Assembly: GCF_964340395.1 (NCBI RefSeq) | Contig: NC_135555.1 | Coordinates: forward strand, 5,596,501 to 5,660,500 | From: Glandiceps talaboti | Lineage: Eukaryota > Hemichordata > Enteropneusta > Spengelidae | Length of the DNA stretch: 64,000 nucleotides | Reading direction: 5' to 3' | Shown here: positions 28,501 through 39,091 of the stretch, piece by piece | Numbering within the stretch: position 1 is the first letter of the stretch | How the letters are laid out: each line of letters starts with the position of its first letter | Notes under the pieces: generated by a model | The model's input: only the letters and a program-made list of their open reading frames with translations | Told to the model about the DNA's origin: nothing | The model's database searches: none | Position numbers and translations under genes: made by a program

Positions 28501-30014
28501 GACCCCATTCAGTAGTCAATGTACAATATGTATAAATTCATACATTCCTCAATATAACACATTACAATTATGGCAAAAATATCACTTCAAATTATTTTTA
28601 AATCTATAACCATTATAATTGTATTTTAAAAATTGTCTGACTCCAGCCATATTCATTTAGATGATAAATGTTTACAAAGATTACAAAGTCCTAAGTACAA
28701 TAAGGTTGAAGACCGACCTCAACACACACACCCAGAGTTTATTTTGCCAAAGTTTACAGCCACCAGTGCCAGCATAATTCAGGTTTTTTCTATTGACTGA
28801 TCTAATTCCATAATTTGTTTTGAACTGGGATTGACTTGATAGACAAATCGAGTAAAATTTCAATGCTTGCATCTGGGTATGTTTTAAAAACACATCTGCT
28901 ACATATTTTAGCAAAATTATGCCTCTTTTCTTCAGAAGAATACATAAAATTCTTGTTTAAATGAAATAAATCATAATAGTACCACCATAACTTCAAATTC
29001 AAAGAAAACTGCACATTAAGTGTATTCTGAAAATAATTTGTTTATAACAAAATTGAGTCGTAGTATGTAAAATAAATAATTCACAGTCTTTTGTCAGTTC
29101 AGAGTGACCTGCTGCTGTGGCCTGCTAATTATAGTGTCCAATTAGAATGCAGGTGTGCAGGAAGAGCGGACTATTTCTGCCTACGTGGTACGTGATATGA
29201 ATGTTAAAATGCCGGTAAAATGTACGTCAGACAGCCGTAGAAGTTGACAGCAATCATTTTAAAGCTACCATATACGAACACCGAAGAAAGGTTCGTTATT
29301 TAAAGAATGTCTACGGCGGAGGGTGAAAAATGCACGGAATTAAAATCGGGTGCGGCCATGGGAGGGGCCAAAATAATTTGAAAGCGACTTTGCGGTCGTC
29401 AGGGGCCAACCAGTCAACCACAGAATCGATCTGTCCGCTCTCAGCGACGAACTGCTGTGGGAGACACATATTGCTGTCAAAAACCCTTACTGTGCCCTAT
29501 TTAAAATTTTTATAGAACTCTGAATGTTTGCCACCGAAGATTTTCTCGATTTGGTTCTGTAATGTAAGGCTCGACGATTCTGCAAAAGGGGCGTGTTGCG
29601 TCATCGTAAACAAACCTGTTTTTCGGTTTTTAAAAAAAAAGACTACCTTTTCTACAATGGCCCCACGATGAAATTTCACTCACAGTAGCTAATGGTATCA
29701 ATCAGTGAACAGACATTTAAGAGCAACCCTTGTTCAAGCAGAACACCGATTAGTAAGGCGTTTGGAAGAAATTTTTTCGAACCCAAATTTGTGAAACCAA
29801 ATCGAACCTGGAAGATGGTCGCCCGAGGCAGATCCAAACAAACCGCACAGCAAAGAATCCCGTTCAATCTTTGCTCCAGTTTTTCCTCTTCTTGGATTCT
29901 ACAATCATCGACCTTCGCTTTCTTTTTCACCGGCTCTTCGATTTCCAATTTTTCTTCTTTTCTATCACGAATTTCTGCTATGGTCTCGGAGGTGGACATC
30001 GCAACGTCCGCCAT
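4190..30014 (-). CDS. CYHR1: CYHR1/ZTRAF1-family RING and TRAF-type zinc-finger protein (whole coding span, 4 exons)
   Basis: Four exons join as 30014-29808, 27897-27659, 16029-15818 and 4587-4190, giving 351 residues. All introns are GT-AG and the reading phase is kept at each junction. Residues 1-69 are acidic with a basic KKKAK patch at 30-34 that could act as a nuclear signal. A C3HC4 RING finger follows: C56-x2-C59-x10-C70-x3-H74-x2-C77-x2-C80-x16-C97-x2-C100. Two TRAF-type zinc fingers come next (C126, C129, H141, C146; then C153, C160, H172, C176). The C-terminal part, about 220-351, is a TRAF/SIAH-like sandwich with RPYRSDDF near its start and [12 protein letters not shown] near its end, both typical of CYHR1. 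Human CYHR1 matches along the whole length from memory of the family. RING plus zf-TRAF architecture suggests a ubiquitin-ligase or scaffold role, but the biochemical function is not well established. Start: the open frame extends 17 codons further up without an ATG and then meets a stop, so the ATG at 30014, with A at -3 and G at +4, is used. Confidence 0.95.
5192..5517. repeat. Diverged 230-bp direct duplication
   Basis: CCATTGAAAAA occurs at 5192 and 5422, and GGTGTGTTTCTGCATTTGT at 5269 and 5499, both exactly 230 bases apart. Intervening sequence is partly similar. Confidence 0.5.
10119..10150. repeat. Perfect 12-bp stem-loop
   Basis: CATAGACAGTGG and CCACTGTCTATG are separated by the 8-base loop TTTCTTCT. 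Confidence 0.45.
11471..11540. repeat. 24-bp tandem repeat, three copies
   Basis: Units beginning CCATATATGGGTATACA start at 11471, 11495 and 11519. Confidence 0.75.
12218..12253. repeat. 14-bp stem-loop
   Basis: CTTTTCAAAGAATG pairs with CATTCTTTGGAAAG at 13 of 14 positions around an 8-base AT loop. Confidence 0.35.
12692..12980. mobile_element. 289-bp TIR element with CACTAGCCCC ends
   Basis: The left end CACTAGCCCCATCTACA and the right end TGTAGACGGGGCTAGTG are inverted copies with one difference. The interior is far richer in GC and CpG than its surroundings. It contains palindromes of the CCTACCTGAGGTAGG type near both ends and repeated CAGGACG motifs. It codes for no recognisable transposase. 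The CACTA start recalls CMC/EnSpm elements, but the target duplication is unclear. Confidence 0.6.
13506..13547. repeat. 21-bp tandem pair
   Basis: Two exact copies of a unit beginning TTTATTTGATATTATCAGAT. Confidence 0.7.
14380..14526. mobile_element. 147-bp inverted-repeat element
   Basis: Left AGTGAGTGTCAGTATGG followed by GTACTTG pairs with right CAAGTAC...ACTGACACTCACT. The arm is about 24 bases with two differences. No target duplication was seen. Confidence 0.4.
15818..16029 (-). CDS. CYHR1: CYHR1 coding exon 3 (second TRAF zinc finger and linker)
   Basis: The acceptor TAATAG is followed by G, which completes the split arginine, then [11 protein letters not shown]. The exon carries C153, C160, H172 and C176, then a helical linker ([19 protein letters not shown]) and LLSFEKI. 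It ends AATG|GTTAAT in phase 1. The donor is weaker than consensus, but the joined codon GAT restores the family's sequence. Confidence 0.95.
19881..19932. repeat. 26-bp tandem pair
   Basis: Two exact copies of ATGATTGGTTGGCTGGCTGC plus AAAAAT, at 19881 and 19907. Confidence 0.75.
22975..23079. mobile_element. 105-bp inverted-repeat element
   Basis: Left arm GCTCATCTACAAGCATTGGC pairs with right arm GCCAATG...AGATGAGC (23059-23079), with about three mismatches over 20 bases. It is a likely MITE remnant. Confidence 0.4.
24947..25440. repeat. Direct duplication, first copy interrupted
   Basis: Shared blocks occur in the same order in both copies: GAACTGTA, then GACATGTACTA, then GACAATAAA, then GACCTCTGTACTGTCT, then GTGATAGCAGGCAAGAGTT. 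Copy 1 runs from 24947 to 25305 and includes the TIR element. Copy 2 runs from about 25326 to 25440. Confidence 0.55.
25054..25262. mobile_element. 209-bp TIR element inserted in a duplicated segment
   Basis: CAGGGATGTAG and CTACATCCCTG are perfect 11-base inverted ends. The insertion separates two blocks that lie close together in the second copy of the surrounding direct repeat (25326-25440). The ends resemble hAT elements, but no 8-bp target duplication is visible. Confidence 0.5.
27659..27897 (-). CDS. CYHR1: CYHR1 coding exon 2 (RING finger and first TRAF zinc finger)
   Basis: The acceptor CACACAG precedes TGT, the codon of the third RING cysteine. The exon reads [20 protein letters not shown] and onward. 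It ends GAAAG|GTAAAG in phase 2, and the split arginine is completed by the next exon. It contains the remaining RING ligands and the first TRAF-type finger. Confidence 0.96.
27898..29807 (-). other. CYHR1: CYHR1 intron 1 with a CpG-richer stretch
   Basis: The first intron is 1.9 kb. Its upstream half (about 29150-29620) has clearly more CpG and GC than the rest and may be part of a promoter-proximal island. No exon was recognised. Confidence 0.8.
29808..30014 (-). CDS. CYHR1: CYHR1 coding exon 1 (residues 1-69)
   Basis: This exon encodes the acidic N-terminus, the KKKAK patch and the first two RING cysteines (C56, C59). It ends CAG|GTTCGA in phase 0, after the residues RATIFQ. The upstream in-frame region has no ATG, so only the internal ATG followed by GCGGAC is credible as start. 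Confidence 0.92.
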
Positions 30015-30120
30015 ATTTGTTGATGTTCTCTCAAAACCGTAGGGCGTGACGTCATCTACGTCCAATGAAATCGTTCGCGCATTCTTATTCTAACCAATGG
30101 GCGACCGTTTTCGTCACATA
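30015..30120 (-). promoter_or_regulatory. CYHR1: CYHR1 promoter / 5' UTR region
   Basis: Just upstream of the CYHR1 start lie a perfect CRE palindrome TGACGTCA (30047-30054) and two CCAAT motifs read on the plus strand (30062-30066, 30094-30098). The ATG itself sits in AATATGGCGGA, a YY1-like initiator context. CpG dinucleotides are denser here than in surrounding DNA. The transcription start was not located. Confidence 0.5.
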
Positions 30121-30437
30121 ATTATTTAATTACATTTGTTATTGTATGGAAAAGGCAATCGTACTTACAGCTTTCAACATGTTTAATTTACTTACATATT
30201 CATGAGAAACTAAATTGAAGCCTTCCAACACAAATTAAAAAGAAGGTAAAAAAAGAAGATACATGATAGGCTGAGGTTTGCTCGTGTCAAAGAGGTTTCC
30301 ACACATATATTTTGTGTAAAAAAAACAAAAACATGCGACATTTGATAATGACAGGTAAACACGATAAAGAATGTTTTTATATTGACATCATGTAAACAAT
30401 ATGTGTGATATAAATTTTGTACATAGACCCTCCACTC

Positions 30438-30531
30438 CACAGGCACGCGAATCAATTCTGTATGATTTGGGGAGGAAAAATGTACATGAACATTTTTTTT
30501 AAAATCATACACATTGATTCGAGTGCCTGTG
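30438..30531. repeat. 94-bp near-perfect hairpin upstream of CYHR1
   Basis: Arms of about 31 bases (30438-30469 and 30501-30531) start CACAGGCAC and end GTGCCTGTG, with only two differences and a one-base bulge. The centre contains a further AAAATGT...ACATTTT pairing. Confidence 0.6.
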
Positions 30532-31470
30532 CTCCATTCTATGATTCGTACACGTTTCAAGTGTACTCACATGTAATGAGAACATGTACACTTTTCAACA
30601 TATATGATTTCTATACAAGACATATTTGGGCAAAATATCACACGGAAGGTCGAGAAGCAATGAAACATAAGAGCCCACAAATGAGTTTGTATCGATAGTG
30701 CAACGTTATTGTCAGAGGTTGTTGTCTCTATAAAAACAATGTTTTGACGTGGCAGATCATGTGACGGTAAAGCCCTCACCGGTGGTCAATCTTTCTTCTT
30801 TTGTTTCTTTCTTTCATAGCACTACACCATGGTCCAAAACTTTTAGTACACAGAGAACAAACTTATTCGAAAATGTAACACATCTACAATAAATTGGTAG
30901 CAGGTATTGTGGGATAATACTCAAATTTATGATGATCAACACGATTTGAAGAAGAAGAAGAAGTCACTTCACGAAGTCATCCATAAGTTAGTGTATTGTG
31001 GATTGAAAGTAATCCGCATATCCATGTATATCTAGCACCAGTGCATGGTCTATTGTATAAACCACTAACTAAACAACCATATCAAGTATCTCAACAATCT
31101 AAATTTACAAACAAATTTAATGCAACTTGCTAATTGCTGTTGATGGACTTTTATGTTGAGATAGGGTTATACTAGTATATTTCTGTTAGACAAAATCTGC
31201 ATGTTGGCAAGGATTCTTAGATGTAGTCAATGGATATTGAGTAACCAGTACTACAAAACTACACCATACATGCCATATCTATGATGAAACAACTTGATAT
31301 GAATGAAGGGCCATCTCTCTTGCACTTAAAATGTCAATATTAGCTTGGATTTTGTCATTCAGACAAGAAGAGATTCATAGTGTGTTCATCGTCTATTAGT
31401 ACCCTTCATTATCAATGTAACCCCCCCCCCCCCCAACAAAATATGCATTTACAACCAATGCAGCAATAAT

Positions 31471-31766
31471 TTAGAGATGCATGTAACCAGAATGTCATTT
31501 TTGTGGCACTGGTGGATAATCAAAACTGGCTTTGAAGGTGCTTCTCATCACTTACATAAATTCTCTTACATTGTAAAGTATGCACTTAATCACGGCAGGA
31601 TGCATTCCCTAAAAATATATAATTACTTCAAATGTACAGACTGGAGTATGTGTTGCATGTATTATTGTGTGTTATATCCTGCTGTGTGCTGTGAGGGAAT
31701 TTATGTTAGTGTGATTAAGATTTCTCTACACTGATAAAATGACATTCTGATCAAAGGCATCTCTAA
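31471..31766. mobile_element. 296-bp MITE with 5-bp target duplication
   Basis: Ends TTAGAGATGC and GCATCTCTAA are perfect inverted repeats. The symmetry continues imperfectly for about 31 bases, including AGAATGTCATTTT on the left against AAAATGACATTCT on the right. ATAAT flanks both ends (31466-31470 and 31767-31771). No transposase is encoded. Confidence 0.65.
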
Positions 31767-32511
31767 ATAATGGTTGCATTAGTGAGTAGTATATACAAAT
31801 ATAGTCTTGAAATTGTTAATTTTTCTTGTATAATTGTATAATTCCAAAATGCTGTTTAAACCAACTTGGTTTTTATAGTACTTATGTCGCACATAAACAT
31901 GTGTATTGTACTGTATAGCATTGTCATGTAGATAAAAAAAGAAATAGTGTAATCATCTTATATTATCTCCATAAAAGTTGCTGTACACACTTCATTCCAA
32001 AGATGAGTAACGAGTCATTCACTTCTCTCTCAGAGATGACAAAACACTACAGTGAACATGAAAATCAATGAATATCTATTTATTCATCTGAATGATTGTA
32101 CTGGTACTGTGTTCAAACAATGCTGCATAGTTCAAAGCTAATTTTCTGGGAAGTTTTCCAGTTTGTGAGAAATTGAGTTGTTAAAAGTAAAACATACATA
32201 AATCTCATTTGCATTCTTGTCATGGTGTTTGAATGATCTGCCAGTGCTACATGACTCAATTACAGAATGATGTACATATTCACTTCTGAAATACCTGAAA
32301 GAAGTTGTTGAATTCATTGCTTTAGTGTACTATAGAATTGCTATATCATATATATAGTATATTGAAAGCAACACACTCATTGTCTCTGTATCAATGGTAA
32401 CGGTTTTTCCTGCTCTGCACAGCAACACTTATTCCACAGAGTTTGAATGCTTCATGCAGGTTCAAGTGACTGCATTCACCATTCAGAGAACTGATGTGTG
32501 CAAAGCAAGTG

Positions 32512-32662
32512 CAGTGTTTTTGCTAAGGGTGGTAAAAGTATATTGTAGGTACAATCTATCAGGATTTCCCAAACAAAACTATGACAGGTTATGTGGGAAA
32601 CCACGTTTACTGGATTTCACCCTTTCTGTTGATGCGCTCTCCAAACTTTAGCAAAAACACTG
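32512..32662. mobile_element. 151-bp TIR element
   Basis: Left end CAGTGTTTTTGCTAA and right end TTAGCAAAAACACTG are perfect 15-base inverted repeats. CAGTG ends are common in hAT-type MITEs. An 8-bp target duplication was looked for and not seen. Confidence 0.5.
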
Positions 32663-33709
32663 AAGTATCACTGGTACACAGGCTTATTGTTTCTGCTAAA
32701 GTAACTTTACAAACTTTAAAGTTGACAGACTGCCTTTGAGGTCAAAGGCATTTGATAGGCCACAACAGTCATGAAATCAGTAAACAACTGACCCAAGGAA
32801 GGATATTGCAAGTACAACTTGATTAAGTTGAAAGTTGTCAATGATCTTCAATGATCTCAAAGGGAAGACAAATAAGTTATGTATTTGTTCAACAATATAC
32901 ACAGGTAGGATGCAAGTATCACACTCGGTAATGAAAGACTAAAGGTTTCGTATGACAAAAATGCTTAATTAAATGACACTACAAAAAAAAATGCAGTCAA
33001 AATATATTTCTGAACATTAATTTGGTTCTTCTTACTAGTTTCACTTTTCTACTATTTTAGCAATGGGTCAGCCTTACCCCCTTGTCATCCCATACTCTCT
33101 TGAGGGACTGATATGTTTTCTTATCTCGGCATGGGTAAAGGATCATAAAAGCAAATTCACTTCTTTTTTTAAAGTTAATCTTTTCTGTAGACATTTGGAA
33201 TGTTAAAAGAACTGCTGAAATTTACTCTATAAATCTTTTAACCTTTAAATTTGACCCCAGCAATGACCAAAGTCAATATCTAACAATAATTTACAGAAAT
33301 GTGCCCCTCATATGATTGACATTGCTGGAATAGAAATAAATGTGCATTAGCATGCATTAAATTTCCTTGAAAACACTCACAAAAGCTAGCCAATGCTTGA
33401 ATTAATTACTTTGATCTGTAACCATTTTCTTCTTATGTGTTACATTGAGTGGCATTAGTAAAATTCATTCATAGGATTTTGTCATGGAAGGTTCCGAGTC
33501 AACTCTTTCAACATTGGAAATTGAACTAAATTATTATGTGTTAATTCACACACTGAATACAGTATACAATGTCTAGGGAATGACATTGATATAGAAAGCT
33601 TGTCAGTCCAATTTAACATGATTTAAACTCTAAAGTTATTATTAAGTTTAACATGATTTGGTTGAAAATAATCAAGACACTCGAGGCAATACTTTCTCTC
33701 ACTGTTCTG

Positions 33710-33715
33710 TTTATT
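33710..33715 (-). terminator. SSR1: Candidate SSR1 polyadenylation signal
   Basis: AATAAA on the minus strand, about 129 bases past the SSR1 stop, is the first canonical signal downstream of the gene. Confidence 0.55.
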
Positions 33716-33843
33716 GAGTTTTCAATTTTCTTTTTCTTTTCCAAGCACCTTTTTCAAATTTGGAAAAAATCTCAGAAAACGTTAAAAAGAGCTGTTGCAT
33801 GAAATTGGTTAACTTTTGATATCCTACTTGGTGCAAATTAGTT

Positions 33844-33908
33844 CTATTCATCAGAGCCAGTCCCTCTTTTTGCGCGCCTACGTGGTGATCTTCTTGGTGA
33901 ACTTTTAT
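33844..33908 (-). CDS. SSR1: SSR1 coding exon 8 (cytosolic tail end)
   Basis: The acceptor ATTCACAG precedes AT, completing an asparagine, then [20 protein letters not shown] and a TAG stop. The basic SPRR-rich end with terminal SDE is characteristic of the family. Confidence 0.96.
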
Positions 33909-36900
33909 CTGTGAATAGAAACAAATATATAGAGGTTAGATTGGAGGACTGTATCAGTAGCAATGGAGTACAAACATGGCTTCAATCTACAACCAGTTTC
34001 GAACCTCACCAGACTTTCAAAGAATGTTACACCACTAAAATGCTACTTTTTATACCAAAAAATCATCTTCTTAATATGCATGTACACTTACTAGTCAGTA
34101 CATAAGAATCATGGTGATGTAATCTCTCTAGTAATAATTGTGTATGAAATTTGTGTGATGAAAGAATATTTCTTTGCATACTTCTCCCATAGTGATATAT
34201 GAGATCAGCTGTAAACAACTATAATATTCTCATGTTTGTTGCTTATTCATTGTTAGATATTTACAGGAAAGTGCATATCTCGTTTTTGGGATATGTGTAT
34301 GTTAATCCCGTTTTTTCTCAACTAGCAGTATTTTCGTGTCCAGACAAATAATCCCCTGGTAGAAATAAGATTTGATGCCATGTGCAAAACTTACTCATTC
34401 CAAGTGCTTCTTTTGGTATCCAATCATAATCTACATCTGAATGGTTTTGTGTTCCCATTTCAACCACTTGTTTACTAGATCTCTTCTTTTTCTAAAATAA
34501 ACAAATACAAAATATCAATTTGTTGTTAATAATGATACCATGACGATATTTGTCACTATAACTGATATATGTATGTAATTGGTACTCAGTACATGCATGT
34601 AAACATCGTTCAGTTACCCCCATCATCAGCTTAACATCAAAACAAGCAAGTAAAGCATATTATGTTGATGCTGTAAGGCTATGTAACTATGGACTTTGAG
34701 ATCTAATTATGCAAACCAAATTGCACCAAAAGAGGTGCCTGACCTGACCTCACCAATTTATTTATAATATACATTGAAGTTTAGTTGCTTCTAATATGTT
34801 TGTCTAAAGTTAACAGACACACATAATTTCACATTACATTAGTACCAGGAACAATGTTTGTTTACTAATATATTATATGAAATGTGCATGTGATTGTAAA
34901 GATCAGAATATCAGAACAAACTGTGGTAGACTAAATAGAACAGTTTCTCTGAACATTTTCACGGTCTGTTCCAGTATTTCTGATTTTAACACAGTACTCA
35001 CCCCAAAACTTGAAAGGAATTGTTGTCCAGCAACTATTAGAAGCACAGCAACTGCTATTAGGAAAACATAGAGGAAGAACCTGCAAAGAAAGACAAAACA
35101 ATACCTTAAGAATAATTGCAGATAACTTAATACCAGGTTAGCATTTAAGAAGAACTGTAAATATATTACAGAATTCAAGAAATATCTTCATTACACACCA
35201 GCATATCTGATAGCTTTGGACCAAGACAGGATGAGTATCAAAACAACAAAAGGATCAAAATTTACTTTGAAAACATTCAAAATAATGAATATACTTAGAA
35301 TGAATAGACCTGGAAGTGTCAAGTACTATTTTAGTCATGTTTATAAAGATTTGCAAAGACAGCCTAGCCTGACAATTTTTCTACCCTTTATTTTGCACAC
35401 GAAGTGTCCTCCTTCGCTAATATGACTGAAATTATATTCATCTGTGTGTTAAATCATTCTTTGCTAGCATATATCATGTCACTGTTCTCCCACATGAAAG
35501 TGATGCTGAAAATAGAACACCATTGCAGCAAAATACAGCCATTTTTGTTATCAGAGTCTCTGGTTTTATCATTTTTTCTTCACTTGTATCATGAACAATT
35601 ATTTATGTTTTGCATACTTAAAAGAGAAATACATTGCTAAAACTGTTATATTACCTAAAAGACTTGCAATGTGCATCTACATGTAGTTGGCCATGGCCAA
35701 TTGTGTAAATATAACACAGAAAGTTATGGCAACATTTTACTACATATCAAGTATGACATAAGTGAAGTAAATTAATAATCTCACTCTGAATAAGTCAAGT
35801 AAATTAATAATCTCACTCTGAATAAGTCAAGTAAATTATTAATCTCACTCTGTAAGACTGGTTGACTTTGAAAAAAGAAGTTCAGGTCCTGTACTGGTGT
35901 TTCTCAATGAAATGAATAACATAATATTGAACTTGACCATCTATGCTGAACTTTATGATTATATATTATATAGTGGTAACTGACACTGAAATTTACAATT
36001 GATAAAATTGTCCTCAGATCTAGAGTTATAATCAGCTGGCTGCCATTGAACAATGTTCTGTAAGTGTTCTAGGAACTGAGTAATTCAACAAATTAGCCAG
36101 TGATGACATGAGAAGAAATACTCCACCCAAACCAAAACTGTACTAATTGTTGCATACTCCTCACAGTAACAGTGTCTTGACAACTTCAGCCCAAATGCCT
36201 TGAAAATGCACATCATTGGACAGTGATAACTTGATGAAAACTTCATAATTAAAGAGGGGGCTAAAAATACCCATGCAATGTTGTGAGGATTAAAGACTTA
36301 CGTTTCAGTATCTAGTCCTTCATCTAATTCAATGATATTGATAGTTTCATTGTGTACTGCATCTTGGAAAATTGTTCCTTCCTGGGAATATCAACACACA
36401 ACATTGAAGTTAGTATGACATTATATGGTTCACATCTGATATTGATGCACTGTCAAGCTACCGGATGAGAAGAGGAAAGCACTTCCACAAATATATTTCA
36501 ATTTGGTGACCAAATGTGTCCTGTGTCTGTGATGCCACATCAGATACATAGCAAGTTAGGTCACCCAAGAAAACCTATGCACAAAGTAAACCAGTTCATT
36601 GTTTGCCAATTCCAGTATCCACACTGTCATGAACTGACTGATTGCTTGGATCTTGATTGAGAAGAAAACTAGTTTAGAAACTGCAATAATGTTATCAGAA
36701 GAGACTTCACATTGATGAAACAGCTAGACAAAAATTGGTCATGAGATAGATTATATCATTTTGAGCAAGGTTAGTGAGTGACCAACAACTTCCATCACTA
36801 CAGTGTACAGCTCACATACACTATGGATGACAAGTAAGTAAACTTGATCACTACAACACATGTATCACTATAGCACATGGACAACTGACATAATATACAC

Positions 36901-39025
36901 TAAAATTGGCAAGTAACTCACCCAGTCACTACAACAAGGACTCGTTTAGAATGTAAATTTGACATACACTAAGGAAGGTCATTCATTATATATCAGTACA
37001 CAAAACATAAAGCTATCACTTACAGCATCTCTGTAATTCAGATTAATTGTGAGTCCAAAGGGACGTCCAGCAAATGCTTCACTTGGAGTGAACACATATT
37101 CAAATGTTGCTTGTCTGTTTGGTTGAACCACTGTGTCATATCTGAATGCTGTGAACTGAAAAATAGAACATATTCAATTATACATGAAAAACAGAAGTTG
37201 CCACATAGTATCAATAACAACAGACTACAGAGGAAGTGACACCAAACACACATTAAACTTATGATCTATGAAATAACATGTTATGATCAGAGTTGTTAAA
37301 AGACTTTGAGGTAACCACACTGTATGACCTAAAGTTGACCTTGCCCAGAGACTTGGCTATCAGGCTTGAAAAAGTGTTCTAACTTTTATTTGCCAGAACA
37401 TATACAAATGTACTATCAAGCCAGTATGTTGAGTCAGATAGCCAAGTTTGTAGGCTACCTCCACACCATTGCTACTCTAAGCCCATATCTCACCAGCCTG
37501 TCATTTTACTATTGTCGTCAAGAGGCCTAGTTGTTTATGCTGATTCTGAAAATACATAAGTATTTTGAGATGTTCAGTTGTCCCAATGGGGTGATCTAAA
37601 TATACATCATCAATTACAAATGGAACATTAGTAATATCTCAAATGATCTGTCTTTCTATTTATATCAATAAAAGACCTGCATTATAAATTACTATAGCCA
37701 ATTCTGTGCCGGCATAGTGAAACTTGAGCATTCAAAACTACTTCAATTTTAAATATAGAAAGAGAACTCTACGCTGACCTAGTGAAACTTTAAACATTCC
37801 AAATCACTTACATTTTGAATATAGAATGAGAAATCTTGTGGGTAACGGAAAGATGCTTCCATGTTCTCTACAGTGAAGTCTTGTTCTCCTTTGTTGGTGA
37901 ACCCTACCAGCACTTTAACAAGTTTACCAGCTGGTATGTCTACAAAGAATGACGAAACAAATTAATATTGCAAGTACAATAAAATGAACAAACGCATACA
38001 TCTATACAACATTTATATTTTATTAGCTGGTGTGTCTACAAAAGAACAAAATACACATGTACAAAGTCAGCACTGAATCAGTAATATCTAAACACACCTT
38101 TTGGGAATTCACAAATTATGTTGTAAAATTCCTGATCTAATTTGTATGCAAGCATTGTGTAAATCAAGCTAATAGCCTGTCTACACTTTGACTAGCAATA
38201 TTCATTCAGAATGTCAATGTAGTAACATCATTTCAACATCTCTGAACACTAAATTTGTCTCAACACTCTCTACCCAGTTTGCTCTTTTATCAAATGTAAG
38301 CTGTCATGATTAAACTTGTAAATGTTAAGCCTGGCTTCACTTTCAAAATCAACATCTTAATCAACAGCACATTAGCAGTAATGAGACATCTACTATAAAT
38401 GAGATAATGCTTCCATGGGTGACTGTACGAGGAACGAGTGCAAAGTGATGCAAACATAGGACTGTCAATAAATACATAAATATTTGTGGAGAAATATTGT
38501 CGACTGGTACTTGAGCTATGGGTTACACAATATGTAGCAAAAACAAACTTTGTAGCACCAGGTAACTTTTCAGACATAATATCACAAACCTATTATAGTC
38601 ACCAGACTACAGCACTAAAAATATGTTTTTACAACATTACCAAAGATTGACAGGCTAACCCTTCATACATTACTGTCGGTAACTAACCTTGTTCTGAGCC
38701 TTTTGTGAAAAGAATTGTAGTATCAGCATATTCTGAAGGTTTCAAAGGTTCTTCTTCCTCTTCCTCCTCATCCTCTTCTTCATCTGTCTCCGCAGCAGCA
38801 GTTTTCGCTGCCTCTTCTGTATCTCTGTCGCCCTCCCCTTCTTCCTCTTCTATCTGAACTTCTACATCATCCTCATCTTCCTCTCCCTCTACTAAATCTT
38901 CAATGCCATCATCCTGTGCTTTCACCACCAAAGTACTGTCTGTATATCAAACAAATATATGTAGTACATAATATTAGCCATGATTTACATTACCAAGTAT
39001 TTTCACCATCAAGAAACTGTCTACA

Positions 39026-39091
<66 letters not shown>

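Larger units (their letters stand above)
30121..33709. other. Intergenic region between CYHR1 and SSR1
   Basis: No credible exon. It holds a long hairpin (30438-30531), a C14 run (31421-31434), a 296-bp TIR element with target duplication (31471-31766) and a 151-bp TIR element (32512-32662). Confidence 0.65.

Noticed and set aside
29692-30042. Plus-strand open frame opposite CYHR1 exon 1
   Set aside because: It is a shadow of the minus-strand coding exon and its flank.
30015-30065. 17-codon upstream extension of CYHR1
   Set aside because: The frame is open but begins at TTG, has no ATG and meets a stop just upstream. The ATG at 30014 is the credible start.
31477-31734. 85-codon plus-strand open frame
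   Set aside because: It lies wholly inside the 31471-31766 TIR element and matches no known protein.
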